DNA of 64,000 nt from Lactobacillus melliventris (GCF_013346935.1 NZ_JAAEEB010000005.1:1-64000); one strand, 5' to 3'; numbered from the stretch's first letter, positions 7,900-16,955 are shown. The notes: generated by a model not told the origin, from the sequence alone. Made by a program: numbers and translations.

Positions 7900-8277
7900 A
7901 TGGATAAAACAATCAAATATACTAAGATATTTAAAAAGCAGTTAAAAAAGCGAAGGCAGGATCCGAAATGGCATTCTGTATTTAATGGATCTCTTCCACA
8001 AGAGCTTGATAATCAGGAACGAAGTCCTTGGAAATTCATTATTCAATGTTTGATTGAAGATAATAAAATACCTAATTATTTTCATCCGCATGCTTTGGAA
8101 AATTTAATCAATATAAAGAAACAAATTAAAAAACAACTAAGCGATAAAAGAGCAACAGTAATTATTCTGGAACTTCATTTTGACGGTCATAGTGGTGACC
8201 ATTTATTAGTATATGCTCCTATACAAGAAACAGTTTTTTTAATTGGTATAGGAAGGCATAGTGAATTATTCAAATGA
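7900..8277 (+). CDS. YafQ-family mRNA interferase toxin
   Basis: 125 residues in the RelE/YafQ fold. The start KYTKIFKKQLKK is typical, and the C-terminal part keeps the family's histidines: FDGHSGDHLLVY and the closing RHSELF. Family members cut mRNA in the translating ribosome. The protein is about 30 residues longer than E. coli YafQ, with additional sequence (about residues 25-75) between the first helices and the catalytic core. It follows its antitoxin directly and is probably co-transcribed. Confidence 0.8.
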   Translation: MDKTIKYTKIFKKQLKKRRQDPKWHSVFNGSLPQELDNQERSPWKFIIQCLIEDNKIPNYFHPHALENLINIKKQIKKQLSDKRATVIILELHFDGHSGDHLLVYAPIQETVFLIGIGRHSELFK

Positions 8278-8399
8278 GGTATCTATAAGAGTTAGAAAAA
8301 AAGTTATTCCAAGCCAATAGAAAATACTCATTTTAATATGATATACAACCAAAATTAAAAAGAAATAGAAGAAGGAAAATAATAGCTAACCTTTTTATT

Positions 8400-8447
8400 A
8401 AAATGCCCTAGAAAGTTAATCAGTTGATTAACGCCTAGAGCATTTTT
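8400..8447. terminator. bidirectional intrinsic terminator
   Basis: Long hairpin: AAAATGC-CTAG and GTTAATCA pair with TGATTAAC and CTAG-GCATTTTT. It ends the toxin-antitoxin unit and separates it from the ABC cassette. Confidence 0.75.
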
Positions 8448-8577
8448 GCTTTAATTAAAGGAATTTAATATTTTAATTCTACTGATCGTATTTTTTAAAT
8501 CCTATACAAGTGGTAGTATTGGTGTAAACTATTTCATTTTTAAGAAGTGCGTGTGTAAACAAATAAGGAGAGAACAA

Positions 8578-9321
8578 TTGCATTCTAAAGCGGTAGACTC
8601 AAAAGCATCTCTTGTAAATTTATTTTGGGACCAATTTTTATTTTTGTGGCAACTAATAAAAGCACGCTTTCTTTTTTGGTTAGGCTTAATAAACTTTGTA
8701 ATACTGATGCTGAAATTGATGCCTAATTCTGCTATAGTTCCTCTTTTTTTCATGGGTGTTGATTTTAACGCTGTTAAATCAGGCCAAGTTATTTTGCCGG
8801 TTTTCTGGTTTGTTTATTTTGTAGTGCCGCTATTGATAGTCTTAAGCGGTTTTAAACAATTGTGGCAAGTAAGAGGAATGCAATTGCGAGGGCTGCGATA
8901 TTCACCCTTAAGTTTCGCTGTAGTTAATGTTGGGTTAATGGGATTGATCACCCTCATTTATGTGGCACTAACAGAAGGAATCATGGCTTTAGTGACTGAT
9001 TTTTCCTGGCTAAAAAATTTTAAACTAATGCAATTTCACGGATTATCAGCTTTATTAGTACTGGTCATTAATAATTTTTTAGGAATATTTCTGTTGTTGA
9101 TAATTCAGGCCACTATCGGTCGCTTCAATGCTCCACTGGGCATAATTATTCCATTTAGTTGGCTTATAATGACTGTTTATACCACTTGGAAATATAATCC
9201 GCTCAATAGTTTAATGTTGCTGCGGGTCAATAAGAAAAATATTCTGTTGTTACTAGTTACAACGCTATTAATGACAATCGTCTATTTAATTACTAATCGC
9301 TATAGTGAGCTGGATTATTAA
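8578..9321 (+). CDS. ABC-2-like membrane subunit of a five-gene cassette
   Basis: 247 residues if read from TTG 8578, which has AAGGAGAG 5-6 bases before it; an ATG at 8551 lacks a site. About six hydrophobic segments. The short N-terminal part is followed by FWDQFLFLWQLIKARFLFWL, closely matched in the next gene (FWNQLLYLWQIIRFRFICWL), so the two are paralogues. Size and topology resemble LanE/LanG-type immunity permeases. It probably forms the membrane part of an exporter with the ATPase at 10198. Confidence 0.7.
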   Translation: MHSKAVDSKASLVNLFWDQFLFLWQLIKARFLFWLGLINFVILMLKLMPNSAIVPLFFMGVDFNAVKSGQVILPVFWFVYFVVPLLIVLSGFKQLWQVRGMQLRGLRYSPLSFAVVNVGLMGLITLIYVALTEGIMALVTDFSWLKNFKLMQFHGLSALLVLVINNFLGIFLLLIIQATIGRFNAPLGIIIPFSWLIMTVYTTWKYNPLNSLMLLRVNKKNILLLLVTTLLMTIVYLITNRYSELDY

Positions 9322-9482
9322 AAGTCTAATTCTACTATTTTTAATAATACTAAAATGGTATTATGAACGTATAGAATTAAACGATAATTAAAAAATAAGA
9401 AACAAAAACTGGCTATTTATAATAGTCAAATTAATTTATCTTTATTGTTACGGCTATCCTCACTCTTAAAAAGAAGGTCTTT

Positions 9483-10187
9483 ATGAAACGTTTGTTTTGG
9501 AATCAATTACTATATTTATGGCAAATAATCCGCTTCCGTTTTATTTGCTGGCTAAGTTTGATTTGCTTTTCAATTATTTTTCTCAGTGCGCAGCTAATTA
9601 ACAGTCCGCATACTTCTATATTTAATCTTTTCTTTGCCGATACCAGTCAAGATACATCTTTTAATTTTATTTTGTGGCTGGTTTATTTCTTGATACCGCT
9701 GCTTATTGTGCTAAATAGCTTTAAACAGCTTTGGCAAACTACCATTATGCACCTAAGAGGATTACAAATTCCACCGAAAAATTTTACTGTTGCCACTATG
9801 TTATTAATGGGAGTAATAGCTTTTGCCTATGTGTTTGTTACACTTTTAGTTATGTTGCTTGTTACGGCTTTATTTAAATTGCCCTCTTTGTCTTTTTTTG
9901 ATTTAACTGACTGGCAGGCGATCCCGCTACTTTTTATCAACAATTTTTTGGGAATATATCTGATGCTTCTTTTGCAAGGTACAATTGGAAAGTTTAATTC
10001 GGCATTGGGTCTGATTATTCCAGCTTCATTTTTGATAATGACCTCTCTTTTAAAATGGCAATTAAATCCTTTAAATAACTTGATAATTATGAGATTTAAT
10101 TTCCCTGGTTTTTTATTATTATTGCTGGCAACTTTGATTATGGTGATTGTTTATGGGATTATTGACCATTTCTTTAGTGTAGATTAA
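9483..10187 (+). CDS. ABC-2-like membrane subunit, paralogue of the preceding gene
   Basis: 234 residues, about six membrane segments. Shares with its neighbour the start motif and the internal motifs LIVLxxFKQLWQ and NNFLGI. ATG 9483 follows AAGAAGG. The ATPase gene begins 10 bases downstream, so they are co-transcribed. The 160-base gap from the first subunit contains no visible terminator. Confidence 0.75.
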   Translation: MKRLFWNQLLYLWQIIRFRFICWLSLICFSIIFLSAQLINSPHTSIFNLFFADTSQDTSFNFILWLVYFLIPLLIVLNSFKQLWQTTIMHLRGLQIPPKNFTVATMLLMGVIAFAYVFVTLLVMLLVTALFKLPSLSFFDLTDWQAIPLLFINNFLGIYLMLLLQGTIGKFNSALGLIIPASFLIMTSLLKWQLNPLNNLIIMRFNFPGFLLLLLATLIMVIVYGIIDHFFSVD

Positions 10188-10197
10188 GGAGTAAAAA

Positions 10198-10833
10198 ATG
10201 GGTTTTATTGAATTAAAGCAAGTAGGAAAAATGGTGAAAAGACGGCCACTATTGCATGATGTTAGTGCAGATATTCCAGAAGGCAGTATCACTGTTTTAG
10301 AAGGAATAAATGGTTCTGGTAAAACGTTAATCTTAAAAGCAATTTTAGGTTTAATAAAAACTAGTGGGGAAGTCATAGTTAATGGTAAGAAGATGAAGGT
10401 CCAAGAGCCTTATCCAATTAAAGCGGGAATTTTAATTGAAAATCCCAGTTTAATAGAAGAATTTACTGCTTATAAAAATTTAGAACTATTAGCGAAATTA
10501 GATCCGGATATTCAAGAAAAGCAGATTAATGATTTATTGGCGTACTTTGAGTTAACCAGGTTCCCTAAACAAAAAGTTAAGAAATTTTCACTGGGGATGA
10601 AGCAGAAATTAGGAATTGCACAGGCTTTTCTTGGAGCCTATCCGTTAATTGTTCTGGATGAACCCACCAATGCGCTGGATCATGAAAGTATTGGTAAATT
10701 AATCAGATTGATTGATGGGTATAACCATAAAGGTTCAACCTTTGTTATTGCTTCGCATGATCATGAATTTGTAAACAAAGTCGCCACACAAAAGCTATAT
10801 GTACAAGAAGGAACAATTAATCATGAAAAATAA
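10198..10833 (+). CDS. ABC transporter ATP-binding subunit
   Basis: 211 residues, a complete small nucleotide-binding domain. Walker A is GINGSGKT (about 35-42), the signature is the degenerate FSLGMKQKLGIAQA, Walker B is LIVLDEPTNALD, and the H-loop is ASHDHEF. The SLGMKQ form is common in antibiotic- and lantibiotic-immunity ATPases (CcmA/BcrA-like). It sits between three membrane proteins and overlaps the start of the next gene by 11 bases. Energises export or immunity by the neighbouring permeases. Confidence 0.85.
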   Translation: MGFIELKQVGKMVKRRPLLHDVSADIPEGSITVLEGINGSGKTLILKAILGLIKTSGEVIVNGKKMKVQEPYPIKAGILIENPSLIEEFTAYKNLELLAKLDPDIQEKQINDLLAYFELTRFPKQKVKKFSLGMKQKLGIAQAFLGAYPLIVLDEPTNALDHESIGKLIRLIDGYNHKGSTFVIASHDHEFVNKVATQKLYVQEGTINHEK

Positions 10834-11347
10834 AAAATTATTATGGAGCTTTTTGATGGTGATATTGATTGTAGTTGGCTGCGTGGGCTTTTATCGCTAC
10901 CGCCAGGTAAACGCCCATCCTCAGCAGTATGGTGTGACTAAAGAACAGCTTTTTCACAAAAATGAATTGGTAAAAGCCTATCACGTTAACTTTATTGTTC
11001 ATGAAGCTGCAGTTAAGAAAAGTAAAGATGTTGTACAAGCCAAAGTCAAATTTCATATACGTCAAACTGGCCAGCCATTCTATGGCGAGAGAAAAAACAA
11101 TCCTAATTTTATAGAAAATATGTATCTAAATAATCCTTATGGTACAAGCAATCCCTCGGTAAAATTGTATGACAAAAGTCACCACAGTATTAATCCTTAT
11201 AAAGCATTGGAGAATGGCAAGCAGCCTTTTACAATGGACTTTACTATTCCGCGCTATTCATATGACATGCGCAATCAAAAGTTACGTTTCAGTTTCTTGG
11301 TACCAGCTAAAAAGCACTATGTTAAATATTCGCTTCTGCTAGAATAG
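10823..11347 (+). CDS. membrane-anchored extracytoplasmic protein of the ABC cassette
   Basis: 174 residues. Residues 1-25 form an N-terminal membrane anchor or signal (KKLLWSFLMVILIVVGCVGF), followed by a basic outside domain of about 145 residues with no Cys. ATG 10823 overlaps the end of the ATPase gene and follows AAGAAGGAA. The outer part, rich in Tyr and His with predicted beta structure, has no family I recognise. Position inside the cassette suggests a ligand- or toxin-binding partner. Confidence 0.7.
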   Translation: MKNKKLLWSFLMVILIVVGCVGFYRYRQVNAHPQQYGVTKEQLFHKNELVKAYHVNFIVHEAAVKKSKDVVQAKVKFHIRQTGQPFYGERKNNPNFIENMYLNNPYGTSNPSVKLYDKSHHSINPYKALENGKQPFTMDFTIPRYSYDMRNQKLRFSFLVPAKKHYVKYSLLLE

Positions 11348-11357
11348 GGAGAATAAA

Positions 11358-12146
11358 ATGAAATTTTTGTGGTCACGTTTGAATAAATTATGGTTGTTTT
11401 TGGCATTGGTTATAGGAATAAGTATTAGCGTTGTACAATGCATTGTTTCTGCGTCTAAAAATATTCCTGCGACAAACTCACCTTATACTATGTGGATGTC
11501 AATAGATGGATTTACTTTTGTTCCTACTATATTTTTTATCTTGTTACCTTTAATAGCGAGTTTACCTGCCAGTACATTATTAAAAGAAGATTTTACCAAC
11601 GGCTATTTTTATAAATTAAAGATGGGGAAGTCCATTAAACAAATCTTGTTAGGATACCTAGAAATCGCATTTATGACAGGTTTTATTGTGATTGCTGTTC
11701 CTTTACTGTTTAACTTCTTATCTTGGTTTATGATATTACCTAATGTTAAGCCCGATAACTTACTTAATATTAATATTGGTGCTAGGAATTTTACTATGCT
11801 GTTTGTCTCCCTTTATTATTCCCATCCATTTGTCCACGCTATTTTGTCAATTATATTTTCTTCTCTTTGGGGTGGATTATTTTCTGTATTCGCAATGGTT
11901 ACTTCTTTGTGGATTAAAAATAAGTTTGCTGCCATGTGTACAGGTTTAGTTTTGCAAATAATTTTATTATTAATGAATGCAACTATCCATTTGCCATACT
12001 TTATAAGTTATTCACCTGCTGATTTCTTACGCGAACTCCCTGGGATTATGACTAACATCTATGTGGTGGTGTTTATGACTGCAATATTATTATTTTATTG
12101 CATGATTATGTTTCATTTAGATGAAAAAAGATTAGCAGAGTTATAA
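11358..12146 (+). CDS. ABC-2 type permease, last gene of the cassette
   Basis: 262 residues with six predicted helices, long first outside loop (about 35-55) and a PLIASLPASTLLKEDFTNGYF segment seen in ABC-2 permeases near the cytoplasmic coupling helix. GGGAGAAT precedes the ATG; 10 bases separate it from the preceding gene. Completes an operon of three membrane proteins, one ATPase and one outside protein. Confidence 0.75.
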   Translation: MKFLWSRLNKLWLFLALVIGISISVVQCIVSASKNIPATNSPYTMWMSIDGFTFVPTIFFILLPLIASLPASTLLKEDFTNGYFYKLKMGKSIKQILLGYLEIAFMTGFIVIAVPLLFNFLSWFMILPNVKPDNLLNINIGARNFTMLFVSLYYSHPFVHAILSIIFSSLWGGLFSVFAMVTSLWIKNKFAAMCTGLVLQIILLLMNATIHLPYFISYSPADFLRELPGIMTNIYVVVFMTAILLFYCMIMFHLDEKRLAEL

Positions 12147-12157
12147 AAAGTGAAAGG

Positions 12158-12196
12158 AAAAAGGATTAAGACCTAAATTTGGACTTAATCCTTTTT
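12158..12196. terminator. shared terminator between ABC cassette and signal peptidase
   Basis: AAAAAGGATTAAG pairs with CTTAATCCTTTTT across a 13-base loop. T's flank it on both strands, so it serves both converging units. The peptidase stop codon overlaps its right end. Confidence 0.8.
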
Positions 12197-12851
12197 AATA
12201 TACTTTGATTCTGTTAAGTGGCCAATAACGATACTTAACAACACCTTCAATTTTACTTCTAGGAATTGCACCTATATAACGACTATCTTTTGAAACGCTC
12301 CTATGATCTCCCATTACAAAATACGAGCCTTTGGGAACTTTGTTAGTACTTTTCATTTCTTTTAATTGAGAAGGGGAATAAATACTTTTATATTCTTTTG
12401 TTCTTGCTAAAGAACGAATTGAAAAGTCAGCAGTGTAAGAATATTTTGTACCATAAAAGCCGTCTTCATTATCCGTCAGCTTAAATCCTGGCTTTAAATA
12501 GTCTTGATTTATTTTTTTGCCATTAACATAAATCTTATTATTTTTTCCAGTAACAGTTTCACCGGGTAATCCTATAATTCTTTTTATATAAAAGGAATTA
12601 CGTTCATCCGGAGCCTTTAAAATGACAATTTCATTTCGTTTCAATTTGCTATTGCGATTAGCTATAACTCTTTCTTGGTTTTCAAAAGTTGGTTGCATCG
12701 AGATGCCAGATACGGAACATTTAACTATCAAATATTTTGTCAGTAAAAAATTAATTAAAATAAAAATCGCAAATAAGACTATTGTATATTTTAAAAAATC
12801 GTAAAATTGTTTTGTTTTCTCATTTTTTTCGTTATTCTGATTATTTGCCAT
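12195..12851 (-). CDS. lepB: signal peptidase I
   Basis: 218 residues. A short cytoplasmic tail (MANNQNNEKNEKTK) and one membrane helix (about 22-41) precede the outside catalytic domain. The nucleophile is the Ser before Met in GISMQPTF (about 51), the general base is the Lys of YIKRIIGLPGE, and the conserved GDHRSVSKDSR box is present. Releases exported proteins from their signal peptides. It lies next to a SLAP surface-protein gene on the same strand but the gap is 340 bases with a terminator, so not an operon. The paralogue at 4491-5148 is frameshifted. Confidence 0.93.
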   Translation of the reverse strand: MANNQNNEKNEKTKQFYDFLKYTIVLFAIFILINFLLTKYLIVKCSVSGISMQPTFENQERVIANRNSKLKRNEIVILKAPDERNSFYIKRIIGLPGETVTGKNNKIYVNGKKINQDYLKPGFKLTDNEDGFYGTKYSYTADFSIRSLARTKEYKSIYSPSQLKEMKSTNKVPKGSYFVMGDHRSVSKDSRYIGAIPRSKIEGVVKYRYWPLNRIKVY

Positions 12852-13117
12852 AAGTAAGTCCTTACAAATAAAATTACATATAATATAACTAGCCTGTGAT
12901 TAATAGATAAATTATAGGCAGATAAATAATTAAAAGTCAAAATAATCTAAAAACCAACCTAAAATTAAACAAATAACCTATTTAGATGATACAAACTTCT
13001 CCTAATTTTGGAGATCACAATCTATATCAGATCATAAGGCTAATTTCTGTTTTTATTGTAGATAGCAAGTGATAGTTATAAAAAATTTGCAGTCAAAAAA
13101 GAACCAAGACAAAACAA
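12852..13117. other. intergenic; signal peptidase promoter region
   Basis: Gene-free. The part next to 12851 resembles the region upstream of the broken paralogue (5149-5220), including an AAAAGTCAAAA string, so it probably holds the shared promoter type. Confidence 0.35.
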
Positions 13118-13155
13118 AAAGGACTAACTTCGTTAAATATCGGAAGTTAATCCTT
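13118..13155 (-). terminator. terminator of SLAP protein gene
   Basis: On the minus strand AAGGATTAACTTC pairs with GAAGTTAGTCCTT, followed by TTTTGTTTTG. Confidence 0.7.
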
Positions 13156-13188
13156 AATTGAAAATCTATTAAACAGAGTAAAAAGCAT

Positions 13189-14634
13189 TTAGAATGGTTT
13201 CGTTAGTACTAACTCACTATTAACTTTTAATTCATCGGCTGGAAGAAACCAACTATTCTGTTGATTCTTTAAGGTGAGTGTAATTTGTTTAACCTCTTGC
13301 AGGCTGGCTGTATTTGAACTATTAATTTGCTTTGCATATGCTAAAGCTGCATCATATGTTTCATGTCTGTATTGCTGATAATTCTCACTTGCTTTAACTT
13401 TTTCATCTTGATTGATTGCTTTTTGCAAGTCTTGTTTATCAGTTTCAGTAGCTGCCTTGGCATCTGTTTTGGCTTCATCTACTGTATTAACAGGCTTTAA
13501 CAATGGTCCAGAAACAAATTTGCTGTCAGCTGCTTTAACAAAAGTCATACTGTCTTTGTTAATTGTCTGGAGAGAAATGTCACTCACAGTTGTATTTGGA
13601 GCAAGGTGGTAATATAACTCAGCCTTGTTTTCCTTGTTATTCCAAATGTATAGTACCTCATCAACGGGTATGAAAGTGCCTTTAGCAAAAGAAGTAGTTG
13701 CACCGTTTATTGCCGTTAGGTTTGAACGAGCCTGTCCGTTGGCATCATAAGCATCAGTATTCTTGCTGGCAGAAACATAAGTATAATATGTATAGTTTAG
13801 AAGCTGCTGTCTTGGCTTTTTATTTACTATAGATGTGGCGAAAAAACCTGTCTTTGTTCCGCTTATGCGATAACTAGCTCTGTATGATGGTCCAGACAAT
13901 ACTTGAGAGACGCGATCAACTTTGACCTTTTCTCCAGGTTTAATACTTGTACGCTCTTTACCGGTGCCAACCCGTATAGCACTAGTTGTATTAACTTTCA
14001 CACTTACATCAGTTGTGTAAAGTGGTTTATTATCTATCTGCCCAACATTGGCCGCATTAACATAGCCACCGGCTCCAATATTGTAGTAATATTTACCACC
14101 GATTTTTTTATAAGGGAGCCATGACTGATTATAGTTGTCATCATTGACTAAGAAATACTGTTTGCTATTCCGGTCAATTTTTTCTACAGAGCCAGAGTAT
14201 TTCAAAGGGGTTCCTTTGCGCAAATGTGTATTCTTTTTACTGCCACGGAATTTGTATAGCCGTTTACCATTCTTATCGTAAACATAAGAATTGTAATTGA
14301 GCTCCAAGTTGCCATCTTGTACCTGTTTGTTAACAACACCAACATTAGCCGCCTTAACGTAGGCACCACCGGTTAAAGGATAGTAGCTTTTACCATTAAT
14401 CGAAGTTGTTTTGGCATTACCGTTTACGGTGGCGCCCATACGCAATGTCCCTTTACCGTTATAATAGGTGCGCTTGCCCTGAGCCGTATAAACATAAGAA
14501 TTATGATTCAACGTGAGAGTATCAGTCTTAGCAGCTAATACTTCTGTATTGCTTGGTATTACTGCGGGTAGCATAGGACTAATAGCAAGAATGCTTGCTA
14601 TGGAAGCATAAACGAACTTTTTGTTTAATTTCAT
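13189..14634 (-). CDS. secreted SLAP-domain surface protein with FIVAR-like tail
   Basis: 481 residues. Signal peptide at 1-34 (KKFVYASIASILAISPMLPA). Two N-terminal SLAP repeats follow (about 40-110 and 113-200, with motifs NSYVYxxxGKR, TYYNGKG, KSYYPLxxGAYVKAANVG). A middle domain comes next, then a region at about 285-385 that is also found in 23710-24855 and 25043-26152 (VDEVLYIWNNKENKAELYYH and SGPLLKPVNT). The alpha-helical tail (about 390-465) resembles FIVAR domains. The SLAP repeats should bind the cell-wall polymer non-covalently. Monocistronic, minus strand. A 5' relic of a second copy is at 2541-2789. Confidence 0.85.
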   Translation of the reverse strand: MKLNKKFVYASIASILAISPMLPAVIPSNTEVLAAKTDTLTLNHNSYVYTAQGKRTYYNGKGTLRMGATVNGNAKTTSINGKSYYPLTGGAYVKAANVGVVNKQVQDGNLELNYNSYVYDKNGKRLYKFRGSKKNTHLRKGTPLKYSGSVEKIDRNSKQYFLVNDDNYNQSWLPYKKIGGKYYYNIGAGGYVNAANVGQIDNKPLYTTDVSVKVNTTSAIRVGTGKERTSIKPGEKVKVDRVSQVLSGPSYRASYRISGTKTGFFATSIVNKKPRQQLLNYTYYTYVSASKNTDAYDANGQARSNLTAINGATTSFAKGTFIPVDEVLYIWNNKENKAELYYHLAPNTTVSDISLQTINKDSMTFVKAADSKFVSGPLLKPVNTVDEAKTDAKAATETDKQDLQKAINQDEKVKASENYQQYRHETYDAALAYAKQINSSNTASLQEVKQITLTLKNQQNSWFLPADELKVNSELVLTKPF

Positions 14635-14953
14635 GTAATCACCTCAAAAATACTGATTAAATATCTACTAATCATTATAGAGCAGTATAGCTGTCTTCGG
14701 TTAGGCTTTCAAAGAGATTAATACTAATTAATGAATTGAAAATAAGCTAAAATTATTTAAATTTGAAGGCAGATAAAAAATTGACTTCCCAAGAATAGTG
14801 AAGTTAATCAAAATAGAATTTTAATTTAACTGTAGTGCCTCATGACTTTCTAGATAATTTAGTCATAAAAAAGTCCCAAAGTTATACAACTTTTGGGGCT
14901 TAGTACAATATCATGCTATTGTAGGAATTCTAATTATTACACTGTTTTACTTT
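14635..14953. other. SLAP promoter region and IS relic
   Basis: 14640-14815 is the upstream region of the SLAP gene, duplicated at 2610-2789. The remainder holds the IS end at 14849-14903. No gene. Confidence 0.4.
14849..14903 (-). mobile_element. IS3/IS150-type end with OrfA start (relic)
   Basis: The minus strand reads MTKLSRKS then stop, after a diverged hairpin (AAGCCCCAAAAGTTG...CAACTTTGGGACTT form). It matches the ends at 4404 and 41519. Only about 55 bases remain; the hairpin lies just downstream of the small gene at 14954 on that strand and may end it. Confidence 0.45.
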
Positions 14954-15148
14954 TTAAACCTTTTCCTTATTTTTGGATTTCACTTCAAAAAAATACATAA
15001 CAAACGTCCAAATAATTGAACTAATTACACACCCAGCAATATTTCTCATTGTAAAAGTATTTTGGGGATCCATTAGCCACCCTATAAAGAAGATTAATAT
15101 CAGAAAAGAAAAGAATTCCCAAATAAGTTTATAAATGCTTTTTTTCAT
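14954..15148 (-). CDS. small two-helix membrane protein
   Basis: 64 residues from ATG 15148, which follows AGAGGTGG at good spacing; upstream in-frame GTGs lie inside the ribosome site. Two hydrophobic segments (about 5-24 and 34-52), a DPQNTFTMRN loop, and a basic tail (KSKNKEKV). No family recognised. The clear ribosome site and the length make it a likely real gene. Confidence 0.6.
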   Translation of the reverse strand: MKKSIYKLIWEFFSFLILIFFIGWLMDPQNTFTMRNIAGCVISSIIWTFVMYFFEVKSKNKEKV

Positions 15149-15216
15149 TTTCACCACCTCTTAATAATTGTATCATATATATATCATTTTAGTATATACC
15201 TGTTCATAAATTTTAT

Positions 15217-15339
15217 ATGACTGGTAATGTTAATCAGATAGACGTAGGCGATACCTATGTTAATGCAAAAGATGCTAAATTGGTTTATCGCATCAAATTG
15301 AAGCAAGGCAACATAAAAGTAAAGGCATATATAAATTAA
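15217..15339 (+). pseudogene. C-terminal relic of a SLAP-type surface protein
   Basis: A 40-codon frame contains VNQIDVGDTYVNAKDAKLVY, close to the segment SIDVGDGYVKKSDVKFIAG in the protein at 25043-26152. It has no ribosome site and no signal peptide, so it is a leftover of the shared domain rather than a gene. Confidence 0.45.
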
Positions 15340-15410
15340 GTGAAAATTTATCAAATGATGAAATCATATTTAGGGTTTTTTAGTCATTTTCAAGCAGTAG
15401 TAACTCTAAG

Positions 15411-15530
15411 AATAAAAAAGACTGTCCCAATCATACTTTAGCAGGTTAGAGACAGTCTTCTATTTCTTAATCAACTTCCGCTTATCAAGCGGCTAATTAT
15501 TTTTAAAAGAGCTACAAAACTTCTTTTTCT
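15411..15530. repeat. decayed 3' half of a type I toxin locus
   Basis: Matches the hairpin and antisense-RNA part of the loci at 1-412 and 2790-3202: the AAAGACTGTCCC...GAGACAGTCTT hairpin, then a diverged CGGCTTATCAAGCGGC segment and an AAGAG...CTTCTTTTTC tail. The toxin ORF and 5' part are missing. The first hairpin is intact and could still end transcription. Confidence 0.55.
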
Positions 15531-15602
15531 TTATTAAATTTGCTAAACATAGTAGGACAATATAATGGGTATTTCACAAGGTTTAGCACCTATCAAAATT
15601 AA

Positions 15603-16955
15603 TTAAAATTTGTGTAAACCTAGCGCATGTTGTGCAGCCAAATTCAAGATATTCCATTGCCGATCAAAACTTGGTGAAAAGAAAAAGTCTTGCTCAGCTA
15701 AATCTTCTAACGTTAATTTATGACCAATTGCTAAACTTAAAACATTTCCTTGAGCAGTTATATCATATTTAGACATAACTGCACCTCCAAGAATCTGATG
15801 AGTGTCCTTATTATAAGTTAAGGAAATATATCCTAACGGATTATCATCTGCAGGAATAAAGTCTGGACGCAAATGATCGATGTAGATGCTAGTTGCAGCA
15901 TTAATGCCGGCAAATTCAGCAGATTTTTGTGGGAGGCCGCTAACTACCGCACGTACATCACCGAACTCTAATAATTGGCCACCAACTAAACCTGGGAATG
16001 GCCGGCTTGGCTTTTTCTCAAACAAATGTTTTACTAAATAATTTGCTTCATGGCGAGCAGCAACTGCCGATGGAATTGGCATCCTTTTATTAGCCGGGAT
16101 TGACAGTGGCCAAATAGCATCACCCAAAGCATAAACGTCTTTTTGATTAGTCCTCAAATATTCGTCTGTTTCAATATAACCACGTTGGTTTAAATTAATA
16201 GTATCTTTAAGCCAGTCAGTATTAGCAACAATGCCTGCAGCGACGATAACTAAATCAGCTTTAATATCACCATGATCAGTTTGGACTAGGTGATCATTGG
16301 TAAAGCCAGTAACTTTTGTATTAAGCTTTAAATCGACACCCTTGTCTCGCATTTCTTGTTCAAAAACATCGGTAAAGTCTTTTGAAAAATAATTAGCCAA
16401 AATATGGTTGCTGGCATCAACCAAGGTCATGTTTTTACCAGCTAAAACACCAGCTTCAACGGCAGCGATTCCGTTACCAGCACCCACCACAACGATATTT
16501 TTAATTTCATCATTATGAAGAGCTTCATTGATCTTTTTAGCCCAACTGTAGCCCCGCATTAAATAAACATAATCTAAATCTGCTCCTGGAATTGGTAATT
16601 GGAGTGGATCAACTCCTGGAGACAAGATTAATTTATCATAATTAACTTCTTGAGTCTGATCAGTTTGGGTATTTTTAATTGTAACTTGCTTATTCGCCGG
16701 ATTTAAGGCAACTGCTTGCGAATTATTAACGACCTTACCACCTAATTTTTCCAAATCAGCAGGTGAAAAATTGCGTACATTATCTTGTCCGGTAGTTTTT
16801 TCTTCTAAAAAGAGCTTCATTCCGCAAGACATAAATGAAACAAAGTCACTTGCTTCATAAATAGTGACATCAAGATCTTGATATCTGTCTAATAACTCGA
16901 TAGCTGCTTCATGACCCGGATGAGAAGCACCAATGATAACTACTTTTTGATTCAT
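15603..16955 (-). CDS. NADH oxidase/peroxidase-type flavoprotein
   Basis: 450 residues. The N-terminal FAD-binding motif is VVIIGASHPGHEA (about 4-16). The redox Cys lies in SFMSCGM (about 42), as in NADH oxidase and NADH peroxidase. A second dinucleotide motif, VVVGAGNGIAAVEAG (about 157), binds NADH, and DVYALGDA (about 281) contacts FAD. Reduces O2 or H2O2 with NADH, so serves NAD regeneration and oxygen defence. ATG 16955 follows AAGGGGA. Cys-based oxidase and peroxidase cannot be told apart here. A cre-like box lies upstream. Confidence 0.88.
   Translation of the reverse strand: MNQKVVIIGASHPGHEAAIELLDRYQDLDVTIYEASDFVSFMSCGMKLFLEEKTTGQDNVRNFSPADLEKLGGKVVNNSQAVALNPANKQVTIKNTQTDQTQEVNYDKLILSPGVDPLQLPIPGADLDYVYLMRGYSWAKKINEALHNDEIKNIVVVGAGNGIAAVEAGVLAGKNMTLVDASNHILANYFSKDFTDVFEQEMRDKGVDLKLNTKVTGFTNDHLVQTDHGDIKADLVIVAAGIVANTDWLKDTINLNQRGYIETDEYLRTNQKDVYALGDAIWPLSIPANKRMPIPSAVAARHEANYLVKHLFEKKPSRPFPGLVGGQLLEFGDVRAVVSGLPQKSAEFAGINAATSIYIDHLRPDFIPADDNPLGYISLTYNKDTHQILGGAVMSKYDITAQGNVLSLAIGHKLTLEDLAEQDFFFSPSFDRQWNILNLAAQHALGLHKF

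Noticed and set aside
8529-8753. Minus-strand frame overlapping the first ABC cassette gene
   Set aside because: Lies entirely opposite a well-supported membrane-protein gene with a good ribosome site.
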